Below, piece by piece: positions 9,730 to 20,707 of a DNA stretch of 64,000 bases. Both the position numbers and the translations under genes were made by a program. This DNA comes from Luteimonas sp. S4-F44. Its GTDB lineage: Bacteria; Pseudomonadota; Gammaproteobacteria; Xanthomonadales; Xanthomonadaceae. The stretch's first letter is position 1. Every line of letters begins with the position of its first letter. Below the pieces are notes generated by a model. That model did no database searches, was not told the DNA's origin, and was given only the letters and a program-made list of their open reading frames with translations. The stretch is from the NCBI RefSeq assembly GCF_022637415.1, contig NZ_CP093340.1:3571001-3635000 (forward strand). The letters run 5' to 3'.

Positions 9730-10497
9730 ATGGCTGACGACACCCGCCTGAGCGATGCCGAGCTCGACCGGCTGGACACGCTGCTCGATCGCTGCACCGA
9801 TCCCGAGACCGGGCTGGGCAATCTGGAAATGCTCGACGGCTTCCTGTCGGCGCTCGCGGTCGGCCCGGTCGAAGTCGCGCTGGACACCGTACTGCCGCTG
9901 GTCTGGGGCACGGGCGAAGTCGCGCGCCGCGACGCCCGCCAGACCCGCGAGGCCGAGGCGCTGATCGCCCGGCTGGCCGACGAGATCGTGCAGCGCGTGC
10001 GCCAGGACCCGCAGGACAGCATCGCCCATGAGGCACTGATGCCGATGCTGGGCCTGCCGCCCGAAGCCGAGGATGGCGACACCGATACCGAGGCCGCGGG
10101 TGGACTGGATGGCGTGCCGGCCGACTTCCCGTTCGCGGCCGCGTGGGCTGCCGGGTTCCTGCGCGCCGCCGCCGAGCACGAAGACGCGTGGTCGGCGTGG
10201 ATGCAGGAGCACGAGGCGATCGAGAACGACCTGGGCGTCATCGCCCGACTGGCAATCGTCGATACGAGTCAGCTCGAGGATGCCGAAATGGCCGAGGGCG
10301 ACATGCTGTCGCTCGAAGAGCGCTTCGACCTCGCCTACGATCTGCCCGACATGCTCCACGACATGTATCTGCAGCGCCTGCACGACCGGCGCCCGCAACC
10401 GGCCCGGCGCGCCGAGGTGCCCGGCCGCAATGATCCGTGTTCCTGCGGCAGCGGCCGCAAGTACAAGACCTGCTGCGGCACGCCGACGCTGCACTGA
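9730..10497 (+). CDS. UPF0149 (YecA/YgfB) protein with C-terminal SEC-C zinc motif
   Basis: A 255-residue acidic soluble protein. The N-terminal part ([15 protein letters not shown] and AWAAGFLRA) is the UPF0149 helical domain. The last 25 residues form a SEC-C metal-binding motif ([17 protein letters not shown]) like that at the SecA C-terminus, which binds zinc and can contact SecB or ribosomes. A strong GGAGG sits 9 bases before the ATG. It follows the SPOR gene by 15 bases and probably belongs to the argS transcript. The cellular role is not established. Confidence 0.88.
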   Translation: MADDTRLSDAELDRLDTLLDRCTDPETGLGNLEMLDGFLSALAVGPVEVALDTVLPLVWGTGEVARRDARQTREAEALIARLADEIVQRVRQDPQDSIAHEALMPMLGLPPEAEDGDTDTEAAGGLDGVPADFPFAAAWAAGFLRAAAEHEDAWSAWMQEHEAIENDLGVIARLAIVDTSQLEDAEMAEGDMLSLEERFDLAYDLPDMLHDMYLQRLHDRRPQPARRAEVPGRNDPCSCGSGRKYKTCCGTPTLH

Positions 10498-10576
10498 TCG
10501 ACGCCGCGGCGCGATGCCGCATCCGTCCCGCCCCTCATCCGCGCCCGACGCAGGCGCCAGCCCCGGGAGAGCTCTC

Positions 10577-11329
10577 ATGCCCCGCACCCTTCTCGTCACC
10601 GGCGCGACCTCGGGCTTCGGCGCCGCGACTGTCGCCCGTTTCCTGCAGGGCGGCTGGCGTGTGATCGCCACCGGCCGCCGCGCCGAACGGCTGCAGGCGC
10701 TGGTCGACGCACACGGCGCCGAACGCCTGCACGTGGCCGCGTTCGACATCCGCGATGCCGACGCGATGCGCGCCGCGCTCGACGCACTGCCCGAGGCGTT
10801 CCGCGGCATCGACGTGTTGATCAACAACGCCGGGCTGGCACTGGGCACCGCGCCGGCGCAGCACGCCGATCTCGCGCAGTGGACGCAGATGATCGACACC
10901 AACGTGACCGCACTCGCCACGCTGACCCATGCGCTGTTGCCGACGCTGATCGCGCGCCGCGGCGCAATCCTCAACATCAGTTCGATCGCCGGCAGCTATC
11001 CCTACCCGGGCGGCAACGTCTACGGCGGCACCAAGGCCTTCGTCACCCAGTTCTCGCTCGGCCTGCGGTCCGATCTCCACGGCACCGGCGTGCGCGTGAC
11101 CTCGATCGAACCGGGCATGGCCGAGACCGAGTTCACGCTGGTGCGCACGGGCGGCGACCAGGCCGCGTCGGACACGCTCTACGGCGGCGCTGCGCCGATG
11201 ACCGCCGAGGACATCGCCGAGCAGCTGTGGTGGGTCGCCAACCTGCCGCCGCACCTCAACATCAACCGGCTCGAAATCATGCCGGTCAGCCAGTCGTTCG
11301 CCGGCTTCCAGGTCCATCGCGGCGGCTGA
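10577..11329 (+). CDS. ydfG: YdfG-like NADP-dependent short-chain dehydrogenase
   Basis: A 250-residue SDR enzyme. The cofactor motif is TGATSGFG at residues 8-15, followed by ATGRR (NADP preference); NNAG and the catalytic Ser/Tyr/Lys (ISSIAGSYPYPGGNVYGGTK) follow. The C-terminal run NINRLEIMPVSQSFAGFQVHR matches E. coli YdfG closely. YdfG oxidises L-allo-threonine and serine and reduces malonic semialdehyde (3-hydroxy acid dehydrogenase). The start at 10577 is preceded by GGGAGAG. It converges on speA. Confidence 0.9.
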   Translation: MPRTLLVTGATSGFGAATVARFLQGGWRVIATGRRAERLQALVDAHGAERLHVAAFDIRDADAMRAALDALPEAFRGIDVLINNAGLALGTAPAQHADLAQWTQMIDTNVTALATLTHALLPTLIARRGAILNISSIAGSYPYPGGNVYGGTKAFVTQFSLGLRSDLHGTGVRVTSIEPGMAETEFTLVRTGGDQAASDTLYGGAAPMTAEDIAEQLWWVANLPPHLNINRLEIMPVSQSFAGFQVHRGG

Positions 11330-11385
11330 CCGCCGCGCATCGGAATCGCCGGCGGCCCTGACACCGCCGACGCCGTTGCCGCGGC

Positions 11386-13275
11386 TTACTCGAGCGGCGT
11401 GTCGTCGAGATAGGTGTAGCCGGTGAGCCCGGCTTCGAGCGCGTCCTTGAGCCGCTGCGCTTCCTCGTCCGCCAGCGCCGCGTCGTCGACCAGCGCGGTG
11501 TAGCGCGCGCGCAGATCGTCGAGGCGATAGCCGACGTAGTCGAGCATCACATCGGTGGTGTCGCCGCGGCGCTGCTGCGCGATGGTGATGCCGTCGCCCT
11601 CGATCTTCACCTCGACCGCATCGGTGTCGCCAAACAGATTGTGGATGTCGCCGAGGATTTCCTGGTAGGCGCCGACCATGAAGAAGCCCAGCCGGTACTG
11701 CTCGCCCGGCCGCAGCGCGTGCAGCGGCAACGAAGTGTCGAGGTCCTCGTTCTCGACGTAGGTGTCGATCTTGCCGTCCGAGTCGCAGGTCAGATCGGCG
11801 ATCACGCCGCGGCGCTCGGGCAGCTCGTCGAGGCGCTCGATCGGCACGATCGGGAACACCTGATCGATCGCCCAGACATCGGGCATCGACTCGAACACAC
11901 TGAAGTTGACGAAGTACTTGTCGACCAGGCGCTCGTTGAGCTCGTCGAGCAGCGGGCGATGGCTCTTCTCGTCGAAGGTCAGCCGCGCGCGGACCGCGTG
12001 CGCGATCGCGTAGAACAGGTCGTCGATACGCGCCCGGTGCACCAGGTCGAGCTGGCCGAGCGCGTACAGCGCCAGGCCCTCGGCGTGGTGGTGCTGCGCC
12101 TCGTGGAACAGTTCCACCGCCGGCCGCGCCGCCAGTTCGCCATGCAACTCGCGCAAGTTGGCCACCACTGCCGGCTCGTCACTGTGCACGTCGGGCACGC
12201 GGCCTTCGGGCGCCCGCTCGACCTCCGACACGTTGGCGACCAGCACCGCATGGTGGGCGGTCATCGCGCGTCCGCATTCGGTGACGATGCGCGGCGGCGG
12301 CAGCCCGTGCTCGGCGCAGGCCTGCGCCAACGGCTGGACGATGCTGCCGGCGTACTGGCGCACGCCGTAGTTGACCGAGTTGTAGCTGCGCGAGCGCGTG
12401 CCCTCGTAATCCACGCCGAGGCCGCCGCCGACATCGACATGGCTGATCTGCGCGCCCAGGCGCGAGAGCTCGACGAAATAGCGCACCGCCTCGCGCATGC
12501 CGTTGGCGATGTCGCGGACGTTGGAGATCTGCGAGCCCATGTGGAAATGCAGCAATTGCAGGCAATCGCCCATGCCCGCATCGCGCAGCTTCTTCCACAG
12601 GTCCAACAGCTGACGGGGATTGAGTCCGAACTTGGCCTTGTCACCGCCGCTGTTCTGCCACTTGCCCGCGCCCAGCGAGGCCAGCCGCATACGCACGCCA
12701 AGGCCCGGTTTGACGCCGAGCGCGGCGGCTTCCTCCATCACCAGCGCGAGTTCCGACGGCTTCTCGACGACGATGAAGGTCTCAAGGCCGAGCTTGCGGC
12801 CGATTAGCGCCAGACGGATGTACTCGCGGTCCTTGTAGCCGTTGCACACCACCAGACCGCCCGGGCGCGACAGCGCGAGTACGGCCATCAGCTCGGGCTT
12901 GCTGCCCGCTTCCAGGCCGAACCCCTCGCCGTGATGGCCGGCCAGCGTGCCGGCCACGCCGCGGTGCTGATTGACCTTGATCGGATAGACCGCGGTATAG
13001 CCGCCGGCGTACTCCCACTCGGCCTGGGCCTGCGCGAACGCCGCCTGCAGCCGGTGCAAACGGTCGCCGAGGATGTCGGGAAAGCGCACCAGCAACGGCA
13101 ACTGGGCGCCATTGGCCCGCGCGGCATCGACCGCGTCGGGCAGCGCGATCGACGGGCCCTGCGCGCCGCGTGGCGAGACAACGATGCGCCCCGCGTCGTC
13201 GACGTCGAAATACCCCTCGCTCCAGTGCGGGATCGAGTAGGTCTTGCGGGCGTGGTCGGTCGACCAGGCAGTCAT
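11386..13275 (-). CDS. speA: Biosynthetic arginine decarboxylase
   Basis: A 629-residue PLP enzyme making agmatine from arginine, the entry to putrescine and spermidine. The PLP lysine is K100 in AVYPIKVNQHRG; HVDVGGGLGVDYEGT and the late block CDSDGKIDTYV are typical of SpeA. The ATG at 13275 (MTAWSTDHARKTY) gives the normal N-terminus; the 22 upstream residues that could be read are not family-like. It is divergent from speE, so the two polyamine genes share a 150-base control region. Confidence 0.96.
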   Translation of the reverse strand: MTAWSTDHARKTYSIPHWSEGYFDVDDAGRIVVSPRGAQGPSIALPDAVDAARANGAQLPLLVRFPDILGDRLHRLQAAFAQAQAEWEYAGGYTAVYPIKVNQHRGVAGTLAGHHGEGFGLEAGSKPELMAVLALSRPGGLVVCNGYKDREYIRLALIGRKLGLETFIVVEKPSELALVMEEAAALGVKPGLGVRMRLASLGAGKWQNSGGDKAKFGLNPRQLLDLWKKLRDAGMGDCLQLLHFHMGSQISNVRDIANGMREAVRYFVELSRLGAQISHVDVGGGLGVDYEGTRSRSYNSVNYGVRQYAGSIVQPLAQACAEHGLPPPRIVTECGRAMTAHHAVLVANVSEVERAPEGRVPDVHSDEPAVVANLRELHGELAARPAVELFHEAQHHHAEGLALYALGQLDLVHRARIDDLFYAIAHAVRARLTFDEKSHRPLLDELNERLVDKYFVNFSVFESMPDVWAIDQVFPIVPIERLDELPERRGVIADLTCDSDGKIDTYVENEDLDTSLPLHALRPGEQYRLGFFMVGAYQEILGDIHNLFGDTDAVEVKIEGDGITIAQQRRGDTTDVMLDYVGYRLDDLRARYTALVDDAALADEEAQRLKDALEAGLTGYTYLDDTPLE

Positions 13276-13386
13276 CGGCGGGCGTCCATCGGCGAGGGGG
13301 CCGCATAGTCTAGGGGTTGCCGGCGCAACCTGCGGTGACACCTGTGTGGCGCGGCACCGAGTCCCGGCCCGTCATGGGGGCTCGGC

Positions 13387-13392
13387 TACAAT
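13387..13392 (+). promoter_or_regulatory. Sigma-70 -10 box (TACAAT) for speE
   Basis: TACAAT lies 33 bases before the speE ATG and sits in the same sequence setting (TACAATGC) as the box before argS. The -35 region is weak. Confidence 0.5.
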
Positions 13393-13424
13393 GCGCGGCC
13401 CGCAATTGACCGGAACCCTTTCGC

Positions 13425-14273
13425 ATGTCCGCTCCGACCTGGCTCCACGAGACCTTCGATCCCACCGGCTCGTCGATCGGCTTCCGCGTGACGAAGAAGC
13501 TCGACGAAGTGCAATCGCCGTTCCAGAAGATCGAGATCTACGAGAGCACCGACTGGGGCAACGTGATGCTGATCGACGGCGCGATGATGGTCACCACGCG
13601 CGACAATTTCTTCTATCACGAGATGGTTTCGCACCCGGCTCTGTTCACCCATGCCGCCCCGAAGCGGGTGGTGATCATCGGCGGCGGCGACTGCGGCACG
13701 CTGCGCGAAGTGCTCAAGCATCCGGGGGTTGAAAGTGCGGTGCAGTGCGACATCGACGAGCAGGTCACCCGCATGTCGGAGAAGTACTTCCCCGAGCTGT
13801 GCGCCTCCAATGGCGATCCGCGTGCGCAGTTGCTGTTCGACGACGGCATCGCCTACATGCGCGACTGCGCGCCGGGCAGCGTCGACGTCGTCATCGTCGA
13901 TTCGACCGACCCGGTCGGTCCGGCCGAGGGCCTGTTCAACAAGGCGTTCTTCGACAGCTGCTTCCGCGCGCTCAAGGACGACGGCATCCTCGTGCAGCAG
14001 TCCGAATCGCCGCTGGCGCTGCTCGACCTGATCCGCGAGATGCGTGCCGAGATGGGCAAGGCCGGCTTCAGCACATTCCAGACGCTCCCGTTCCCGCAGC
14101 CCTGCTACCCCACCGGTTGGTGGAGCGTGACGCTGGCGCGCAAGGGCCAGGACTTCGACTTCCGCCAGGCCGACGCCGCCGCCAAGGGTTTCGAGACCGC
14201 GTACTACAGCGCCGAGATCCACCAGGCCGCGCAGGTGCTGCCGCCGTTCGTGGCCAAGGCCCTGGAGGCCTGA
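13425..14273 (+). CDS. speE: Spermidine synthase
   Basis: A 282-residue aminopropyltransferase that joins decarboxylated SAM and putrescine. Family blocks are visible in order: an N-terminal beta part (QKIEIYESTDWGNVMLIDG), the SAM-binding glycine loop RVVIIGGGDCGTLREVLKH, the catalytic loop VIVDSTDPVGPAEGLF, and QPCYPTGWWSVTLA. Length and start are normal. It faces away from speA and together they form a polyamine locus; SAM decarboxylase and the agmatine-processing enzymes are not in this window. Confidence 0.96.
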   Translation: MSAPTWLHETFDPTGSSIGFRVTKKLDEVQSPFQKIEIYESTDWGNVMLIDGAMMVTTRDNFFYHEMVSHPALFTHAAPKRVVIIGGGDCGTLREVLKHPGVESAVQCDIDEQVTRMSEKYFPELCASNGDPRAQLLFDDGIAYMRDCAPGSVDVVIVDSTDPVGPAEGLFNKAFFDSCFRALKDDGILVQQSESPLALLDLIREMRAEMGKAGFSTFQTLPFPQPCYPTGWWSVTLARKGQDFDFRQADAAAKGFETAYYSAEIHQAAQVLPPFVAKALEA

Positions 14274-14342
14274 TCCCACGCCCGGGCGATGGCGCGGCAC
14301 AACCGCGCATCGCCCGCAGCGCCCGCATCGCACTCGACCCGC

Positions 14343-14657
14343 TCAGCCGATGCCGGCCGCTCGCAGCCCTGCCGCTGCGAGCGCGCCCAGCACCACCACG
14401 CCCAGGAACGGCACGCCGCGCCACAGCGCGACGATCGCCACCAGCAAAGCGCCGGCCCGGGCATCAAGCACGACGCCCCCACCATCGGCGAATCCGTTGA
14501 CGACCACCAGGGCGGCCAGCAACCCGATCGTCATCGCCGAGGTGATGCGCGCCATGCGTGCACCTTCGAGCCAGCGCGCGGGCACCAGGTAGCCGGTGAG
14601 CTTGATCGCGAACGCGACCGCGCAGGCGATCAGCAGCCAACCCCAGGTCGCGCTCAT
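14343..14657 (-). CDS. azlD: AzlD family small subunit of branched-chain amino acid exporter
   Basis: A 104-residue, almost wholly hydrophobic protein with about four membrane spans (WLLIACAVAFAIKLTGY, MTIGLLAALVVVNGF, GALLVAIVALWRG, PFLGVVVLGALAAAGL). AzlD works with AzlC in the inner membrane to export branched-chain or related amino acids. Its ATG overlaps the azlC stop by four bases (ATGA), the usual coupled arrangement of the pair. Confidence 0.88.
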   Translation of the reverse strand: MSATWGWLLIACAVAFAIKLTGYLVPARWLEGARMARITSAMTIGLLAALVVVNGFADGGGVVLDARAGALLVAIVALWRGVPFLGVVVLGALAAAGLRAAGIG

Positions 14658-15343
14658 GTCCGGCCCCCTGCCGCGGCATCGCGCCGCGCGCGCAATCCGC
14701 CCCATGCGGCCGCGACCGCCGCCGCGACCAGAATCGGCACGCCGGCCGGCAGCCAGGGCATTGCGAGCGCGGTCGCCAAGGCACACACCACCGCGATCGC
14801 GACCGGCTCGCGGCCGCGCAACCGCGGCCACAACAGACCGATGAAGGCCGCGACCGCGGCACCGTCCAGGCCCCAACGCCGGGGATCGCCGATCACATCG
14901 CCCAGCAGCGCCCCGACCAGCGTGAACAGGTTCCAGCACACGAACACGCCCAGCCCGGCGACCCAAAAGCCGCGACGTTGCTCGTCGGGTTCGGTCTGAC
15001 CGGCCGCGGTCGCAGTGGATTCGTCGATCGTGACCTGTGCCGCCAGCAGGCGCGCCCACCCGCGCGGGTGCAGCAGCCGGTTGATCTGCACCGCGTAGAC
15101 CGCATTGCGCGCACCCAGCAGGCTGGCCGCCCCGAACGCCGCCGCGCCCCCCCCGCCACCGGCGAGTACACCGACGAACGCGAACTGCGAGCCACCGGTG
15201 AACATCAGCAGACTCAGCGCCATCGTCTGCCACAGGTCGAGCCCGGCGGCGACCGACAGCGCGCCGAAGGACACGCCGTAGAGCCCCGTGGCAAGTGCGA
15301 TCGACAGGCCGATCCGCGTGGCCGGCGTCAGTGAAAGTTCCAT
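14654..15343 (-). CDS. azlC: AzlC family permease, large subunit of amino acid exporter
   Basis: A 229-residue inner-membrane protein. The AzlC signature is at the N-terminus: YGVSFGALSVAAGL and SLLMFTGGSQFAFVGVLAGGG, followed by GARNAVYAVQINRLL and several further hydrophobic helices. The GGSQFA motif and a following azlD with a 4-base overlap make the call secure; the exported substrate is inferred from the family. It is first in the azlCD operon. Confidence 0.92.
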   Translation of the reverse strand: MELSLTPATRIGLSIALATGLYGVSFGALSVAAGLDLWQTMALSLLMFTGGSQFAFVGVLAGGGGGAAAFGAASLLGARNAVYAVQINRLLHPRGWARLLAAQVTIDESTATAAGQTEPDEQRRGFWVAGLGVFVCWNLFTLVGALLGDVIGDPRRWGLDGAAVAAFIGLLWPRLRGREPVAIAVVCALATALAMPWLPAGVPILVAAAVAAAWGGLRARRDAAAGGRT

Positions 15344-15347
15344 GCGG

Positions 15348-17665
<2,318 letters not shown>

Positions 17666-17676
17666 AGGACAACGCC

Positions 17677-18519
17677 ATGGGACTTGCGCTCGTGCACGGA
17701 CGTGCGCGCGCAGGCATCCGGGCACCCGCGGTCGAGGTCGAGGTGCACCTGGGCGGCGGCCTGCCGTCGATGTCGATCGTCGGCCTGCCCGAGGCCGCGG
17801 TCCGCGAAGCCAAGGACCGGGTCCGCGCCGCGATCCAATGCGCGCAGTACGAGTTTCCAGCGCGCCGGATCACCGTCAACCTCGCCCCGGCCGACCTGCC
17901 AAAGGGCGGAGGCCGCTTCGACCTGCCGATCGCGCTCGGCATCCTGGCCGCCAGCGGCCAGGTTCCGGTCGAAGCGCTGCGCGACTGGGAGTTTCTCGGC
18001 GAGCTCGGACTGACCGGCGAACTGCGCGCAGTCGACGGCGTGCTGCCGGCCGCGCTCGCGGTCGCCGGCGCCGGTCGCGGACTGGTGGTCCCGGCCGGCA
18101 ACGGCGCAGAAGCGGCGCTGGCGTCCGACATCGAGGTGCGGACCGCACGTACATTACTGGAAGTCTGCGCGCTGCTCGGCGGCACCAAGCCATTGCCGGT
18201 CGCAGTCGCCCCGCCACAGCGCGCGCTGCCCGGCCCCGACATGCGAGAGGTCCGCGGCCAGGCCCAGGCCCGGCGCGCACTGGAGATCGCCGCGGCCGGT
18301 GGCCACCACCTGCTGCTCGTCGGCCCGCCGGGCTGCGGCAAGACCCTGCTCGCCTCCCGGCTGCCGGGCCTGCTGCCCGACGCCACGGAGGCCGAGGCGC
18401 TGGAGACCGCCGCGGTGCTCTCGGTCAGCGGCCGCGGCCTCGACCCGACACGCTGGCGCACGCGCCCCTTCCGTAGCCCGCATCACACCGCGAGCGCCGT
18501 CGCGCTTGTCGGCGGCGGC
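17677..18519 (+). pseudogene. comM: comM (yifB), 5' part, interrupted by Tn7-like element
   Basis: The first 281 codons of a Mg-chelatase-like AAA+ ATPase. The N-terminal ChlI-like domain (IVGLPEAAVREAKDRVRAAI, YEFPARRITVNLAPADLPK) and the Walker A loop VGPPGCGKT near residue 215 are intact; the reading frame ends in ALVGGG where the transposon begins. Past the junction the frame runs into transposon DNA and stops at 18576. The remaining 222 codons, with the Walker B DE box, lie at 30273-30941. ComM is a hexameric branch-migration helicase used in natural transformation, so this activity should be lost. Confidence 0.96.
18515..18519. repeat. Target-site duplication, left copy (GCGGC)
   Basis: The five bases GCGGC directly before the left end of the element are repeated directly after its right end (30268-30272). 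A 5-bp duplication is what Tn7-type transposition leaves. Confidence 0.93.
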
Positions 18520-18597
18520 TGTGAATTCCGCGTAAAAGCGAGACTCACCGCTAAAAAAAGCGACTGTAAGACTTAGACCGCGTAATCCAGTTGAGAC
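18520..18597 (+). repeat. Left transposon end with TnsB-site-like repeats
   Basis: After the terminal TGTGAATTCC come three related blocks: GCGTAAAAGCGAGACTC (about 18530-18546), ACCGCTAAAAAAAGCGACTG (18547-18566) and a weaker ACCGCGTAATCCAGTTGAGAC (18577-18597). The second closely matches a block in the right end. Tn7-type ends carry several transposase-binding repeats of about 20 bases; that these are bound by the TnsB here is inferred. Confidence 0.7.
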
Positions 18598-18924
18598 AGC
18601 CCCAGCTATCGCTGTGCGACGTATGCGCCGCCACGAATCACTCGAGAGAGGGTGCCCGCGTTCGAATGTCCCCTAGGGTGCCAGCCCTGACATGTCCGCA
18701 GCCTGCCCCCACTCACCACTGTGGGAGAGCAGCGGGAATCGGCGGACACTCGGAGCTCAGCGCCAACTCTCTCGCGCTACATGCGGCGGCGGCCGACGAC
18801 ATGGCATCCCGTCTGCAGAAGGCCTAGATCCGATTTCCCGAAGGAGCTGTGCTAACGAAAAAATGGTAAACAGAGCAATGTGGCCGAAGTTGTACTTCCA
18901 ACAGCAATTAAGGACTGATATCTG
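18598..18924. other. Non-coding stretch inside the left end of the element
   Basis: About 330 bases with only short, compositionally unconvincing reading frames. It separates the left-end repeats from the protease gene and probably holds the promoter of that gene; no clear promoter hexamers or structured RNA were recognised. Confidence 0.4.
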
Positions 18925-20088
18925 ATGAAAGTATTAACGCTGCGAAAATCCATGGTTTGGGGCATCACCGCCGCACTCTTCGGGATGGGAACAAGCTCAG
19001 CTATGGAGCAAGGAGACCCCGTTCTGGAGGCTTATGCATCGAGTTACGATCTAAGTTACGAGGAGGCACGCGACAGGCTGGCGATGATCAACCCTGTCGA
19101 AATGGATTTATTAGAGAAGCAGCTTAGTGCTCTTCCTGGCTATGTGGGGATGCGGATCGTCCACAAGCCCGAACTACGAATCCAGGTGTTCGCCGATGGA
19201 AACGCCACGCAACTGGCTGCCAAGGCAAGGACAAGGGTGCCCATAGAGCCAGTAAATGTGCCTCGATCGATTGCTCAACTCGAGCAGGAGGCGACTGCAG
19301 TAAGCGCTGTCCTCAGGTCGAGAAAGATTGGGCACATGTACTATTTCGATTTGCCAGCCGGAAGAATCGAGTTCCATATCGAGGCTAAAACCACCGCTGA
19401 TCGAGAGCTTCTGAATTCGTTGTCTAGCAAGAGCGCTGGCATACGGATCACCTATGTAGGCTCAGTAATGGAAGAAACCGCGAATTTTGTTGGCGGCCAG
19501 AACGTCAACGGCTCTCAGTCCTGTACCTCCGGTTTCACCGTCTACAGAATCTCAAACCCAGCTGTGCGGGGAGTGATCACCGCTGGCCACTGCACGGATA
19601 GCAACCAAAGCTCTGTGGTGGTTAACGGGGTGAATTTCAGTAATCCTCAAAATCGCATGTATTTGGGAAATTACGATCAGATGTGGTTCACCCAAGCCGG
19701 TCATACGTGGACCAACACAATAGCCACTGGGCAGTCGGAGCCGGCTACGATTCAAATTAACGCTACAGCAAGCCCACAAGTGGGATTATTTTTGTGCAAA
19801 TTCGGACAAACGACGCTTCAGACTTGCGGTGAAGTTATCCAAACCTACGCCCAGGTTTACAATCCAGATAACAATTCGACTGGCAGCTGGATTCTGGTGA
19901 AAAATATTCTGCTCGGACCTATGACAATGGCAGGCGACAGCGGAGGCCCTGTCTTTGGCTCAGGAGGCGTAGCTCTTGGGATAGTCATCGGGCGTGGAGG
20001 GCAAGGCTCACCCAACATAGATAATATGTTTTTCGCGCCAGTGTCCAGATTTGGCGCAATTAACGTTTCTATTTTAACGACAAACTGA
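18925..20088 (+). CDS. Secreted alpha-lytic/streptogrisin-like serine protease (S1), transposon cargo
   Basis: A 387-residue preproprotein. A signal peptide (MVWGITAALFGMGTSSAM) is followed by a pro-region of about 160 residues and a chymotrypsin-fold domain from about residue 188. The triad is visible: His222 in VITAGHC, Asp251 in LGNYDQMW, Ser339 in AGDSGGPV. Cysteines at 200/223 and 291/301 can form two disulfides as in alpha-lytic protease relatives. Codon use and G+C are unlike the host chromosome, in line with transfer. It lies nearest the left end and is followed by a terminator. Its benefit as cargo is unknown; predation, nutrition or toxicity are guesses. Confidence 0.88.
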   Translation: MKVLTLRKSMVWGITAALFGMGTSSAMEQGDPVLEAYASSYDLSYEEARDRLAMINPVEMDLLEKQLSALPGYVGMRIVHKPELRIQVFADGNATQLAAKARTRVPIEPVNVPRSIAQLEQEATAVSAVLRSRKIGHMYYFDLPAGRIEFHIEAKTTADRELLNSLSSKSAGIRITYVGSVMEETANFVGGQNVNGSQSCTSGFTVYRISNPAVRGVITAGHCTDSNQSSVVVNGVNFSNPQNRMYLGNYDQMWFTQAGHTWTNTIATGQSEPATIQINATASPQVGLFLCKFGQTTLQTCGEVIQTYAQVYNPDNNSTGSWILVKNILLGPMTMAGDSGGPVFGSGGVALGIVIGRGGQGSPNIDNMFFAPVSRFGAINVSILTTN

Positions 20089-20096
20089 AACTGAAT

Positions 20097-20125
20097 TAGG
20101 GGCCGATCGATTCGATTGGCCCCTA
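20097..20125 (+). terminator. Rho-independent terminator after the protease gene
   Basis: TAGGGGCC (20097-20104) pairs with GGCCCCTA (20118-20125), with part of the loop also able to pair, and TTTAAAT follows. It sits 9 bases after the protease stop. Confidence 0.75.
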
Positions 20126-20336
20126 TTTAAATGAAGTATTGAGCGCGATTGTATTCCGCGCGTCCGGCCTTGTTGCCTGTTCTATCTACTCTCTGAGGTG
20201 CTGAGAGTTTTTCGACCGCGTCTAGCCATGCCTAGGTTAATGATGTGACCCGGAACGATTGAGAGATTGCACAGAGCGTTGCCATCGCACGCGGCTCCCA
20301 CGCTTGCCTCCATACCATGCAATAGTGTCTCTGCGG

Positions 20337-20663
20337 ATGGACCTTAAGATCACGCCTCTTTTGGAATCAGGACTTCACAACGCTATCCTCGGAGGAGAAG
20401 TGACTGGGAACTACGACAACAGCAAATCACTTGAGCGGCTAGGCCCATCGAACTTAGAGACCCTACTGGCAACATCGCCAAGGGACTGGAAGCAAGAAGA
20501 CTGGCTCCGGGCGGTTTACATGGCTGATGACCACGGTGCGTCTCGTTACGAGCTACAGAGCAAGCTAAGCGAGACCTATTCAGAGGCTCCGAAGCAGTTA
20601 TTGAGCGTGCTTGATTTTTTCGAATGGCGTGAGGCAATAACTGGTCCAATGATTGATACATGA
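20337..20663 (+). CDS. Small hypothetical protein, transposon cargo
   Basis: A possible 108-residue soluble protein starting MDLKITPLLESGLHNAIL; a longer reading from 20259 adds a cysteine- and arginine-rich leader that looks non-coding. The C-terminal half is acidic/helical (DWLRAVYMADDHGASRYELQSKL...LLSVLDFFEWREAI). No family is recognised, there is no signal peptide or membrane span, and the ribosome site is poor. It lies between the protease terminator and the TnsE-like gene. Confidence 0.4.
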   Translation: MDLKITPLLESGLHNAILGGEVTGNYDNSKSLERLGPSNLETLLATSPRDWKQEDWLRAVYMADDHGASRYELQSKLSETYSEAPKQLLSVLDFFEWREAITGPMIDT

Positions 20664-20707
20664 CCCTAAGCTAGCTGCTGCTACTGCGTTGCTCGCACCG
20701 TGTCGAG

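Noticed and set aside
18591..18925. Short reading frames in the left end of the transposon as a gene
   Set aside because: No ribosome site, no motif and overlap with end repeats; more likely non-coding.
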